A stretch of DNA of 9,656 nucleotides from Actinomycetota bacterium (GTDB lineage: Bacteria > Actinomycetota > Thermoleophilia > UBA2241), in the NCBI GenBank assembly GCA_003158705.1, contig PMKX01000126.1, forward strand, positions 1 to 9,656, in the 5' to 3' direction. Shown here piece after piece: positions 1-6,116 of the stretch. The translations under genes and the position numbers were made by a program. Position 1 is the first letter of the stretch; the number at the start of each line of letters is the position of its first letter. Below the pieces are notes generated by a model. The model was not told the origin of the DNA and ran no database searches. It saw only the letters and a program-made list of their open reading frames with translations.

Positions 1-95
1 TGGGCGGCATGGTTGTAAAGGGAAACGACGCCGGCGTGGTCGACGGCGATGACCCCCGTGCGCATCTGCTCGAGGACGATGTCCGCCAACGCCAC
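1..95 (-). CDS. N-terminus of a PAS-type sensor protein (probable sensor histidine kinase), cut by the left edge
   Basis: Only the first 31 codons are visible. The start is GTG at 95-93: an in-frame TGA at 101-99 excludes anything further upstream, and a GGGGGTGA Shine-Dalgarno-like run lies a few bases before it. The peptide begins VALADIVLEQMRTGVIAVD and continues with HAGVVSLYN. A leading helix, then G-V-I-A-V-D, then a strand ending in Y/F-N is the usual opening of a PAS domain in NtrB/AtoS-like sensor kinases, where the text is often 'GVIAVD..G.V...N.AA'. The kinase domain would lie outside the window, so a diguanylate cyclase or other PAS protein is possible. A promoter-like sequence is found at 171-198 upstream on the same strand. 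Confidence 0.55.
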   Translation of the reverse strand, partial: MALADIVLEQMRTGVIAVDHAGVVSLYNHAA

Positions 96-170
96 TGCTC
101 ACCCCCGCATCGACTGGCACTGTCGGCGGAGGCCCGCAGCGCGGGCGCACAGCCGATCCTGCTCGGCGCC

Positions 171-198
171 AGTCTAGCGCAAGACGACGGCTTGTCAT
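171..198 (-). promoter_or_regulatory. Putative sigma-70 type promoter for the PAS sensor gene
   Basis: On the minus strand, ATGACA (198-193, five of six matches to TTGACA) is followed after a 16-base spacer by TAGACT (176-171, four of six matches to TATAAT). Transcription would start near 164 and leave a leader of about 70 bases before the GTG at 95. That leader holds a perfect GCCCGC-gct-GCGGGC hairpin at 132-146. This is the only good promoter in the 177-base gap between the two minus-strand genes. Confidence 0.4.
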
Positions 199-272
199 GT
201 GGTCGGAGCACGTCGCCAAGGTGCGATGAGGGCAGACCAGCGCGGCTCGAGGACGGCCGGTTCCGGACGGCT

Positions 273-935
273 TCAGTACCCTGGTGTGACGACGTAGGTG
301 ACGAAGCCGCTCTGGTCGGGTGGGTATGCGACGACCGTGTAGCGGCCGACTGCGTTGCTGCGCACTGTTGGGCCGGCCGCCGGGTCTTGTGCCGACGCTT
401 GGCCACCGGCCACGGTGAGGGTCTCGGCGACCGTGACGGTCACTCCGGTCGAGGCGCAGTCGAACGCGACCACTGAGGAGGGGTGCGTCTCCACTGCCTC
501 GACGCCGTCGTAGGTGGTGACGGTCGCGACGTGGGCGCCTGCTGTGCGTGTGTTGGTGAGGCCGGCGAACGAGATCGCGATGTGCGTGCGGGCAGGGATG
601 GCAGCAGCGGTCGCGAGCGTGTAGCTGAGCTGATCGCCGACCAGGGCCACGGTGCCGGCACCGAGCCCGTACACCGTGCCGATGCAGGGCCTGCCGTCGG
701 TGCCGCGGGGGAGGGTCACGGTGATCTTGGTGATGGTGGCGGTGCTGGTCGTCGTTAGGGCGAAGGCGTACGTCGCATCGCTCGCGCCGGTCTGCGAGTC
801 GGAGACGGTCCAGCTCAGGTCCTCCGGTGAGCCGGCGAGCGCCGCTGGAATCCAAAGGACGAGCAGGGCACAGGCGGCCGATACCAGGAGGCAAACCAGA
901 CGCAGCGGGCGCTTGCTTTGTGGTCGTGGACTCAC
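273..935 (-). CDS. Exported beta-rich protein of unknown function
   Basis: The product has 220 residues. The start is GTG at 935, with an AGGGAGAG Shine-Dalgarno sequence just upstream and an in-frame TAG before that. Residues 1-34 form a classical Sec signal peptide: basic n-region to residue 12, hydrophobic core about 13-33, then PAALA followed by GSPED, so cleavage after A34 is likely. There is no lipobox and no second membrane segment. The mature part is rich in Thr, Ser, Val and Ala in short alternating strands (WTVSDSQTGASDATYAF, TATITKITVTLP, TAGAHVATVTTYD), which suggests one or two Ig-like or immunoglobulin-type beta sandwiches. C84 and C160 are its only two cysteines and could form a disulfide outside the cell. 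'WTVSDSQTGA..ATYAFALTTTSTATIT' style domains are, from memory, common in actinobacterial secreted proteins without assigned function. The stop is TGA. It lies 137 bases downstream of the membrane protein gene on the same strand. Confidence 0.8.
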   Translation of the reverse strand: MSPRPQSKRPLRLVCLLVSAACALLVLWIPAALAGSPEDLSWTVSDSQTGASDATYAFALTTTSTATITKITVTLPRGTDGRPCIGTVYGLGAGTVALVGDQLSYTLATAAAIPARTHIAISFAGLTNTRTAGAHVATVTTYDGVEAVETHPSSVVAFDCASTGVTVTVAETLTVAGGQASAQDPAAGPTVRSNAVGRYTVVAYPPDQSGFVTYVVTPGY

Positions 936-1072
936 GCTCTCTCCCTAGACCCGGACGGCGCTGACCGTCGCTTCTCTCACTAGAGGGTGTCGGGGGCAGG
1001 CGTTCCCGTTCTGGATGAGGAGCGGACCCTAGTGCGATAGGCGCTCTGGTCTAGCTTCCCCGCAGGGCGGCC

Positions 1073-2224
1073 TCAGAACGTGCTGCTCTGGCCAGGGAGG
1101 CTTTCGGACGGCTGTCTCAACAGCATCCAGAGCGCTGCGACCGCGAAGGTGCAGCCGACCGAGAGAGCGATCGAGGCCGACAGGGGCACCCGCACTTGGG
1201 TCTCGACGCGGCCCAGACTGGCGCACACAGCCGCGACCAGGGCGGCGCCGGCGAGCAGGCTTGCGTGGTGCGACACCTGTTCGACCAGGTGTGCGCACAT
1301 GACGAGCAGCACGAGAAACACCGGCACGAGGAGCCTCTCCGTGTCACCCCCGAAGTTGGACGACAGTACCGTGGCCAGGCAGAGGACGACAAGCCAGCGA
1401 CGGGCATTGAGCCAGGCGAGAGATCGTCGCCAGAACACGAGAGGTATGAGAGCCAGGGGGACATACGTGTTGAACAAGAGCCTGAAGAGGTTGCCCAGAT
1501 GCGCATACTTGAGGACGTTCATCCTGAACCCGTGAGCCAGCGAGACGCCTCCCACGGCCGGGATAGCGCTCAGCAGCAAGGCGTATTCGCCGATCACTAG
1601 GCAGGCACCGACTGCGCACACGAGCTTCGTGCGTCGTGTCCCCCTGCTCTCCCAGGCCAGCCAGAGGACGGCCGGGACCATCACGAGCAGGGTCTCGCGG
1701 AACGGGACCGACACCAGAATGAGACACGAGGCCAGCAGCCATCGTCGCCGCATCACCGCTACGGCCGACCAACACAACAGCGCCAACGCGAACGTGTCGT
1801 TGAGCTGGAAGTAGTCATACAGCTGGAATCCCAGCGTCGTCTTGCTGAAGGCCAGCACGCCCGTCATCAACGTGGCGACCTCCACGCTCACACCCTCGGC
1901 GCGCATCCAGGTGAACAGTCCTGCCATCAGAAGAGCTGCAGCCAAGGTGTTGAGGAGCCTGAAGGCCAACGGATCCGACATCGGCAGTATGCCTGCAAGC
2001 CAGGGGCCGGCGATCCGCCGGGCGTACGGTGCTGGTGCGTGCGCACTGATGCTGGGCGCCGCAGCCGCCATGGCCCGGTACTTCACGAGGTCCATGCCCG
2101 AGTTGCTGGGAGAGCGGTAGTCGATCCCACGGAAGTCGAACATGGCGACCGCCAGCAAGATGGCCAGAACGGCATACGCGGCGATCACTCTGGAACGCTG
2201 GTCGCTGCGCTGCCTCTCGGCCAC
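1073..2224 (-). CDS. Polytopic membrane protein, unknown function, possibly a GT-C-like enzyme
   Basis: The product has 383 residues. The start is GTG at 2224: a TAG immediately upstream in frame rules out a longer form, and AAGGGTGG lies at Shine-Dalgarno distance. About ten hydrophobic helices can be counted (roughly 13-30, 84-107, 113-135, 140-157, 160-193 as a pair, about 200-225, 245-265, 275-305 as a pair, 320-340 and 345-370). The long loop between the first two helices contains MDLVKYRAM and APYARRIAGPWLAG. A polar loop followed by an aromatic-R...P-x-L pattern is seen in many uncharacterised bacterial membrane proteins that are sometimes likened to GT-C glycosyltransferases. A second conserved-looking element is GGDTERLLVP before a late helix. 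No DxD or ExD motif typical of GT-C enzymes is evident in the first loop, so the enzyme idea is weak. It could share a function with the exported protein downstream, but nothing shows this directly. The stop is TGA. Confidence 0.75.
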   Translation of the reverse strand: MAERQRSDQRSRVIAAYAVLAILLAVAMFDFRGIDYRSPSNSGMDLVKYRAMAAAAPSISAHAPAPYARRIAGPWLAGILPMSDPLAFRLLNTLAAALLMAGLFTWMRAEGVSVEVATLMTGVLAFSKTTLGFQLYDYFQLNDTFALALLCWSAVAVMRRRWLLASCLILVSVPFRETLLVMVPAVLWLAWESRGTRRTKLVCAVGACLVIGEYALLLSAIPAVGGVSLAHGFRMNVLKYAHLGNLFRLLFNTYVPLALIPLVFWRRSLAWLNARRWLVVLCLATVLSSNFGGDTERLLVPVFLVLLVMCAHLVEQVSHHASLLAGAALVAAVCASLGRVETQVRVPLSASIALSVGCTFAVAALWMLLRQPSESLPGQSSTF

Positions 2225-2360
2225 CTAGACCACCCTTTTCGGCCAGCCAGCCTGCTGAGCGCTCGCCCGCCATCGACTGCGCGGACCCTATGCCATAGAC
2301 CCAGGTGTTGTCGAGAGACGGCGTGGACGATGTAGGTGACACCGTAGCTCACAGGTAATT

Positions 2361-2380
2361 CATTCGGCCGCGGCCGAATG
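2361..2380 (-). terminator. Perfect 20-bp palindrome, probable terminator of the tRNA-Arg transcript
   Basis: CATTCGGCCGCGGCCGAATG is identical to its own reverse complement. As RNA it folds into eight pairs with a CGCG tetraloop. It lies 24 bases past the CCA end of tRNA-Arg on the minus strand and is followed there by AATTACC. There is no T tract, but high-GC bacteria often lack one. It could instead be an operator, since the minus-strand membrane gene starts about 135 bases further on. Confidence 0.4.
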
Positions 2381-2403
2381 GCCGACGTATGTAGGGGAAA
2401 TGC

Positions 2404-2481
2404 TGGTGCGCCTGGAGAGATTCGAACTCCCGACCTTCGGTTCCGTAGACCGACGCTCTAATCCAGCTGAGCTACAGGCGC
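2404..2481 (-). tRNA. tRNA-Arg(ACG)
   Basis: The minus strand reads a full cloverleaf: acceptor GCGCCTG pairs with CAGGCGC, D arm GCTC/GAGC, anticodon stem TCGGT/ACCGA around the seven-base loop CTACGGA, T arm GGGAG-TTCGAAT-CTCTC (with one G-T pair), discriminator A and an encoded CCA. Loop positions 34-36 are ACG, which reads arginine CGN codons after conversion to inosine. The loop contains the letters CTA, but one base out of register, so this is not an amber-reading tRNA. Confidence 0.96.
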
Positions 2482-2493
2482 ACAGGGGAGAGC

Positions 2494-2522
2494 AGTATAC
2501 CTCGCAACGGCCGGGGCTGGAA
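2494..2522 (-). promoter_or_regulatory. Putative promoter of tRNA-Arg
   Basis: On the minus strand TATACT (2499-2494) matches the -10 consensus at five of six positions. TTCCAG (2522-2517) lies 17 bases upstream as a weak -35. Transcription would start near 2487, giving a leader of only about six bases before the tRNA. The GC-rich run GCTCTCCCC after the -10 resembles the discriminators of stringently controlled stable-RNA promoters. The tRNA-Ser(GCT) gene upstream has a similar arrangement with TTCCGA as its -35. Confidence 0.45.
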
Positions 2523-2561
2523 GCGGGCTGACGGAGAGGGGTGGTCGGGTAGGGAAGAGAG

Positions 2562-2655
2562 TGGCGGAGAAGCCGGGATTCGAACCCGGGAAGGAGGTTT
2601 ACGCCCCCTTAACCGCTTAGCAGGCGGCTGCCTTCAGCCTCTCGGCCACTTCTCC
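2562..2655 (-). tRNA. tRNA-Ser(GCT)
   Basis: This is a class II tRNA on the minus strand: acceptor GGAGAAG with CTTCTCC, D-arm start TGGCCGAG, anticodon stem CCGC/GCGG around CTGCTAA, a long variable arm (AAGGGGGCGTAAACCTCCTT), T arm CCGGGTTCGAATCCCGG, discriminator G and an encoded CCA. Anticodon GCT reads AGC and AGU. It lies 80 bases upstream of tRNA-Arg on the same strand with no clear terminator between them, so read-through into tRNA-Arg is likely. Confidence 0.96.
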
Positions 2656-2685
2656 GCGGCGGCGCGCTCGTCTGTACGAGTCGGT

Positions 2686-2714
2686 AGCATAGCGCATTCA
2701 AGCCGCCGTCGGAA
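2686..2714 (-). promoter_or_regulatory. Putative promoter of tRNA-Ser(GCT)
   Basis: On the minus strand TATGCT (2691-2686) serves as -10, with TTCCGA (2714-2709) 17 bases upstream as -35. Transcription would begin near 2678, about 23 bases before the tRNA 5' end. The same intergenic region carries the plus-strand control signals of the M20-mtbB operon, so the two transcription units diverge from about 100 bases of shared DNA. Confidence 0.4.
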
Positions 2715-2731
2715 CTGAGCGCGGGCGCTTT

Positions 2732-2763
2732 CGGTGCCGGTCGCCGCAGGGCGACCGGCACCG
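2732..2763 (+). repeat. Perfect 14-bp inverted repeat upstream of the M20-mtbB operon
   Basis: CGGTGCCGGTCGCC (2732-2745) and GGCGACCGGCACCG (2750-2763) are exact reverse complements separated by GCAG. The 3' arm ends two bases before the TATGAT proposed as the operon's -10, so the element covers the place where RNA polymerase would contact the -35. It is therefore a good candidate for a repressor or activator operator. If transcription starts further upstream it would be a stable stem-loop in the leader, 57 bases before the GTG start. No T tract follows on either strand, which argues against an ordinary terminator. Confidence 0.6.
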
Positions 2764-2765
2764 GA

Positions 2766-2771
2766 TATGAT
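2766..2771 (+). promoter_or_regulatory. Putative -10 element of the M20-mtbB operon
   Basis: TATGAT matches the -10 consensus at five of six positions and stands alone in a GC-rich stretch. Transcription would start near 2778, giving a leader of about 43 bases with AGGAG at 2811-2815 before the GTG at 2821. No good -35 is present at 16-18 bases; that space is filled by the inverted repeat at 2732-2763, as expected if the promoter needs an activator or is blocked by a repressor. Confidence 0.35.
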
Positions 2772-2820
2772 TGTCGTATGGCGGGCCGGCCAGGACCGGC
2801 GGTCGAGGAGAGGAGAGACC

Positions 2821-4179
2821 GTGGCGGCAGCGTGGGCCAGCGACGCAGCATCGGACGAGTCGGGGCGCGAGACGGCGGAGCTGCTCTCGCGCCTCATCCA
2901 GATCAACACCACCAACCCGCCCGGCAACGAGACCGCCGTGGCGCACTTCCTACGTGACTACTTCGCCGCTCACGGGGTGGAGGGCGAAGTGGTCGGCGAA
3001 TGGCCGGAGCGGCAGAACTTCGTCGCCCGCCTGCAGGGCTCGCGACCCGGGCCGACGCTGGTGGTGATGGCGCACATGGACGTTGTGCCCTGCGAACCAG
3101 AGCAGTGGTCGCAGCCGCCCTTCTCCGGTCTGATCAAGGACGGCTACGTGTGGGGTCGCGGCGCCGACGACATCAAGAACCTGGTGGCCGCCGAGACGGT
3201 CGCCTTCTTGCGTCTGGCCGCGGCCGGCGCCGACTTCGCCGGCACGCTCGTGCTGGCGGCCACCGCCGACGAAGAGGTGGGTGACCAGTGCGGCGCTCGT
3301 TGGCTGGTGCAGAACCGGCCCGACCTGGTGCGCTGCGACTACCTTCTCAACGAGGGCGGCGGCGAGTACGTGGAGATCGGCGGCCAGCGCACCTACATGC
3401 TCACCGTGGGCGAGAAGGGCACGGCCCAGTTCAAGCTCACCTTCCAGGGCGAGACCGGGCACGCCTCGGTGCCGCCGCACGGCCGCAACGCCGTGGCCGA
3501 GATGGCGCGTGCCATCAAGGCGCTGGTCGAGCATGAGCCGGAGCTCAGGTTCGACTGCGTCCCTGAGCTCCTCATCGAGCGCCTCGTCGGCGACGCTGGC
3601 CTGCGCGCGCGTCTGCTCGACCCGGCGCTGGTGCGCCCCGCCCTGGCCGAGTTGCGCGCCGTCGATGTGGAGACAGCCGACCTCATCGAGCCTCTCTACG
3701 GCATCACGCTCGTGCCCACCATCGTGCGCGCCGGCGGCGAGGCTGTGAACGTGCTGGCCTCGCACGCCGAGGTCACAGTGGACTGCCGCACGCTGCCTGG
3801 CCAGACCGAGGACGACGTGCGCCGCGAGGTGGAGGCGGCACTCGGCGGCCCCGGCGCCTGGGAGCTGGAGTGGCTCGGCACCGTGGCCGGCAACGACTCG
3901 CCGGTCGGCAACGACTTCAGCCGCGCCATCGACACGGTAATAGCCGAGGCCGTGCCCGGCGCCGTGGCGGCGCCTATGCACTGCGTCGGCTTCACTGACT
4001 CCAACTGGTACCGCGCCGCCTTCCCGGACGTGATCGCCTACGGCTTCGGGCCCTACATCGCCGAGGACTACCTGGCCACGGGCCCGCGCTGTCACAACCA
4101 TGACGAGCGCATCACCGTGCGCGACGTCGGCTTCCAGGCCGCCTTCGTGGAACGCCTGGTCCACGAACTGCTGCGCTGA
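2821..4179 (+). CDS. M20-family metallopeptidase / amidohydrolase
   Basis: The product has 452 residues, normal for M20 (ArgE/DapE/CPG2, peptidase V) enzymes, which are cytoplasmic two-zinc hydrolases that cut peptide or amide bonds in small molecules. Family landmarks, numbered from GTG 2821: substrate-side INTTNPPGNE (28-37), H85-M-D87 with the first zinc ligand and its aspartate, GRGADDIKN with bridging D117, D150-E-E152 holding the general base E151 and a zinc ligand, the NEGGG loop, and a C-terminal CHNHDERI whose histidine (H425 or H427) would be the last ligand. All key residues are present, so the enzyme should be active. The chosen start has AGGAG five bases upstream; an in-frame GTG at 2734 lies inside the inverted repeat and has no ribosome site. 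No signal peptide is seen. It stops at TGA 13 bases before mtbB, so the two are almost certainly one operon. The substrate cannot be told from sequence; an amide or dipeptide that releases a methylated amine is a guess from context. Confidence 0.93.
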   Translation: MAAAWASDAASDESGRETAELLSRLIQINTTNPPGNETAVAHFLRDYFAAHGVEGEVVGEWPERQNFVARLQGSRPGPTLVVMAHMDVVPCEPEQWSQPPFSGLIKDGYVWGRGADDIKNLVAAETVAFLRLAAAGADFAGTLVLAATADEEVGDQCGARWLVQNRPDLVRCDYLLNEGGGEYVEIGGQRTYMLTVGEKGTAQFKLTFQGETGHASVPPHGRNAVAEMARAIKALVEHEPELRFDCVPELLIERLVGDAGLRARLLDPALVRPALAELRAVDVETADLIEPLYGITLVPTIVRAGGEAVNVLASHAEVTVDCRTLPGQTEDDVRREVEAALGGPGAWELEWLGTVAGNDSPVGNDFSRAIDTVIAEAVPGAVAAPMHCVGFTDSNWYRAAFPDVIAYGFGPYIAEDYLATGPRCHNHDERITVRDVGFQAAFVERLVHELLR

Positions 4180-4192
4180 GGTAGGAGGGGGC

Positions 4193-5599
4193 ATGGGCAG
4201 CATCACCACGCGCATGGGCGACGGCTACACGGTCACGCTGACCACCGACGAGGTGCGGCGTGACCTGAGCGAGGGCTCCGAGGACGCCGCTCGGCGCGGC
4301 AAGATCCCCGCGCTCGACGAGCGCGAGATCGACTACCTCTTCGACCTGTTCGACTCGCCGCGGCGCATCGTCGGTGTGCAGCGCGGCCACGAAGCGATCC
4401 TGAGCAAGGACGGCTGCGGCAACACGCTCTACTCGGCGCAGCTCTCCAGCGGCGTCGGCCTGCCGCTGAGCCGCGAGCAGGCTATCCGCACCTTCGAGCG
4501 TGCCTTCGGCTTCGACACGTTCGAGCTCGGCCACACCGACTACACCTTCAAACAGGTCAAGCCCATCGTCGCCTTGGAGCAGACGACCATGGAGTCGGTG
4601 CTTCTGACGACGATCGTGCCGCTGTTCTACGGCGCCATGCCCAACCTGGGCCTGTACGCGCAGCCGGACGGCCCGTTCCCCAACCCGTCGGAGCTGCTGC
4701 CCGAGGGCAAGGTGGACGAGGCGCGTCAGGCTCAAGAAGTGGCCGCCGAGGCCTGCCGGCGCGACATCGTCTGGATGGGCGAGAAGATGGCTGAGACGGG
4801 CGCCGACGGCTTCAACCTGGACACGACGGCGGCCGCCGGCGACGCCGAGTTCCTGGCCGCCCTGCAAGCTACCGAGGAGCTGGCCGCCAAGACGGACCTG
4901 GCCGTGGAGATGGGCATGGCGGCCGAGGTGGTGCTGGGCTTCCACGGCCAGCTCGAGTACAAGGGGGTGCGGCTGGCCGGCTTGTGGCCGCACCAGCAGG
5001 TGAAGCTGGCCGAGCAGGCCGGCGTGGCCATCTTCGGTCCCGTGGTGAACACCAACACGCGCAAGTCGACGCCTTGGAACGTCGCCCGGGCGTCGACCTT
5101 TGTGAAGGCGTGTTCCGAGGCGGCCAGCATACCCATCCACGCCAACGTTGGCATGGGCGTGGGCGGCGTGCCCATGTTCGAGGTGCCGCCGCCCGACGCC
5201 GTCACCCAGGCCAGCGTGGCGCTCGTCGAGATCGGCAAGGCCGACGGCTTGTAGGTGGGCGTGGGCGATCCCCTGGGGATGTCCTTGAGTCACGCGCTTG
5301 CCTCGGGCATGGGGGGCATCCGCACCGCCGGAGACCTGGTGGCGAGGATGCAACTCCGCAAGATGAGGCTGGCAGAGGCCAAGGAGTACGTGGCCGGCAA
5401 GCTCAAGGTGGCCGTGGGCGACTTGGCCGACTCGACGGTGATGCGCGAGCTGCGCGCCGAGCTCGACATCGGCGTCATCACGGCCGTGCCGGGCTGTGCC
5501 AAGGGCATCGACGCCAAGGCACGCATCGCCGAGCTGCTCGGCGTCGAGATCCCCTGCGTGAGCAAGCTGGCCGAGCGAGTGGCGAGGCGGCCGGGCTAA
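4193..5599 (+). CDS. mtbB: Dimethylamine:corrinoid methyltransferase MtbB, with in-frame UAG read as pyrrolysine
   Basis: MtbB moves a methyl group from dimethylamine to the Co(I) corrinoid of its partner MtbC, releasing monomethylamine; MtbA then passes the methyl on to a thiol or folate acceptor. Start ATG 4193 has a strong AGGAGG four to nine bases upstream. Read through the TAG at 5252-5254, the protein has 468 residues (methanogen MtbB is about 467). Motifs I recognise from methanogen MtbB, in order: MGDG near the start, ELGHTDY (111-117), [35 protein letters not shown] (261-269), [19 protein letters not shown], then ADGL-[UAG]-[26 protein letters not shown] and [15 protein letters not shown]. 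The amber codon is residue 354 and sits where the catalytic pyrrolysine sits in the TIM barrel. Seventeen of the 20 codons after it end in G or C, as before it, so this is a living frame and not a decayed tail. The true stop is TAA. No mtbC, mtbA, ramA or pyl gene is in the window. Conventional gene calling would report two fragments, 4193-5254 and 5255-5599. Confidence 0.94.
5252..5254 (+). other. In-frame UAG, predicted pyrrolysine codon (residue 354 of MtbB)
   Basis: The amber codon lies between ADGL and VGVGDPLGM, where methanogen MtbB carries UAG at an almost identical codon number. In methylamine methyltransferases the electrophilic imine of pyrrolysine is proposed to bind and orient the amine for methyl transfer. 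The mRNA just downstream holds ATCC-cctgg-GGAT at 5268-5280, a short possible stem-loop starting 14 bases after the UAG. A sequencing error or a true nonsense mutation is unlikely because the codon falls exactly at the known pyrrolysine position. Confidence 0.92.
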
Positions 5600-5602
5600 C
5601 GG

Positions 5603-5623
5603 CGCAGCCGGCCGGCGGCTGCG
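5603..5623 (+). terminator. Stem-loop after mtbB, probable terminator between convergent genes
   Basis: CGCAGCCG (5603-5610) and CGGCTGCG (5616-5623) are exact reverse complements with a five-base loop, beginning three bases after the mtbB TAA. No T tract follows, which is usual in high-GC genomes. It also lies downstream of the converging minus-strand gene that ends at 5662, so it could stop transcription from both sides. Confidence 0.45.
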
Positions 5624-5661
5624 GGTCGGCGGGTGGCGACGGTCGCTTGCGGCCGGCCTCG

Positions 5662-6087
5662 CTAACGGGCGGCGAGGAAGACGGCCGCCGAGGCGACCAT
5701 GATCGCCGCTTGCACCGAGATGCCCAGTAGCGGCCCGCAGCGGCCGTGTGGGAAGCGCCGCCAGTGGCTCGGGAACCAGTAGTCGCGGCGCCGGCCGTGC
5801 AAGGTGTTGACCAGCACTTCGAAGTCGGGGGCGCCCGAGATCGGTCCCAGCGCCAGCACACTCCATGGTGTCTTCAGAAAGACCAGGCAGAGCACCAGCG
5901 TGAGCAAGCTGGCGCCGAAATCGAGGGCGCCCCACAGCATTTGCCGGTCGGCGACCGTGTAGTCCCAGTGCGGCACCAGGTCGAGCAGCACGTGTGAGGC
6001 CAGCACGATGAGCACGAGCAGCCAGTAGGGCGCCCCGACGGCGGCGCCGATGGCCAAGCCGACGCAGACGTGCACGATGACCCACAC
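5662..6087 (-). CDS. Small membrane protein with HxxxDxxPHxD motif, unknown function
   Basis: The product has 141 residues. The start is GTG at 6087: an in-frame TAG at 6105-6103 blocks a longer form, and AGAGGA lies about eleven bases upstream, a slightly long spacing. Four hydrophobic helices are visible (about 4-20, 22-38, 55-72 and 119-139). The centre carries SHVLLDLVPHWDY near residue 31-43, and later SGAPDFEVL, a paired H/D pattern. 'H.llD..PH.d' followed by a second 'PD.e' in a small membrane protein resembles YdjM-like (LexA-regulated, DUF457-type) predicted membrane metal-dependent hydrolases, but the match is from memory and partial. It begins 29 bases after the SRPBCC gene on the same strand, so the two are probably co-transcribed. 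It ends at TAG; reading through would add only 21 residues before another TAG. Confidence 0.75.
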   Translation of the reverse strand: MWVIVHVCVGLAIGAAVGAPYWLLVLIVLASHVLLDLVPHWDYTVADRQMLWGALDFGASLLTLVLCLVFLKTPWSVLALGPISGAPDFEVLVNTLHGRRRDYWFPSHWRRFPHGRCGPLLGISVQAAIMVASAAVFLAAR

Positions 6088-6116
6088 GGTGCGGCCGTTC
6101 CTCTACGCCGGCTGGG

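Noticed and set aside
284..2341. Similar 16-base stretches near 286 and 2325 (gacgacgtaggtgacg and gacgatgtaggtgaca) as copies of a repeat or a duplicated gene end
   Set aside because: The likeness does not extend beyond these bases, and the second copy is in no supported reading frame; chance is the simpler reading.
2404..2481. tRNA-Arg as a possible amber-reading tRNA-Pyl because its anticodon loop contains CTA
   Set aside because: With a five-pair anticodon stem the loop is CTACGGA and positions 34-36 are ACG. The D arm and overall shape are those of an ordinary tRNA-Arg, not the compact tRNA-Pyl.
2734..2820. Upstream GTG 2734 as start of the M20 gene
   Set aside because: It lies within the 14-bp inverted repeat, lacks a ribosome site, and adds a basic stretch with no family match; GTG 2821 has AGGAG at the right distance.
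2950..4215. Antisense open frame of 421 codons across the M20 gene
   Set aside because: Shadow of the M20 gene; the plus-strand protein has every catalytic residue, while this one has only repetitive composition.
4193..5254. mtbB as a pseudogene broken by a nonsense mutation
   Set aside because: The break is exactly at the known pyrrolysine codon, the frame after it is intact to TAA with the same codon bias, and no other damage is seen.
5255..5599. Separate 114-residue gene starting at GTG 5255
   Set aside because: It starts at the codon right after the mtbB TAG, has no ribosome site of its own, and is the conserved C-terminal part of MtbB in the same frame.
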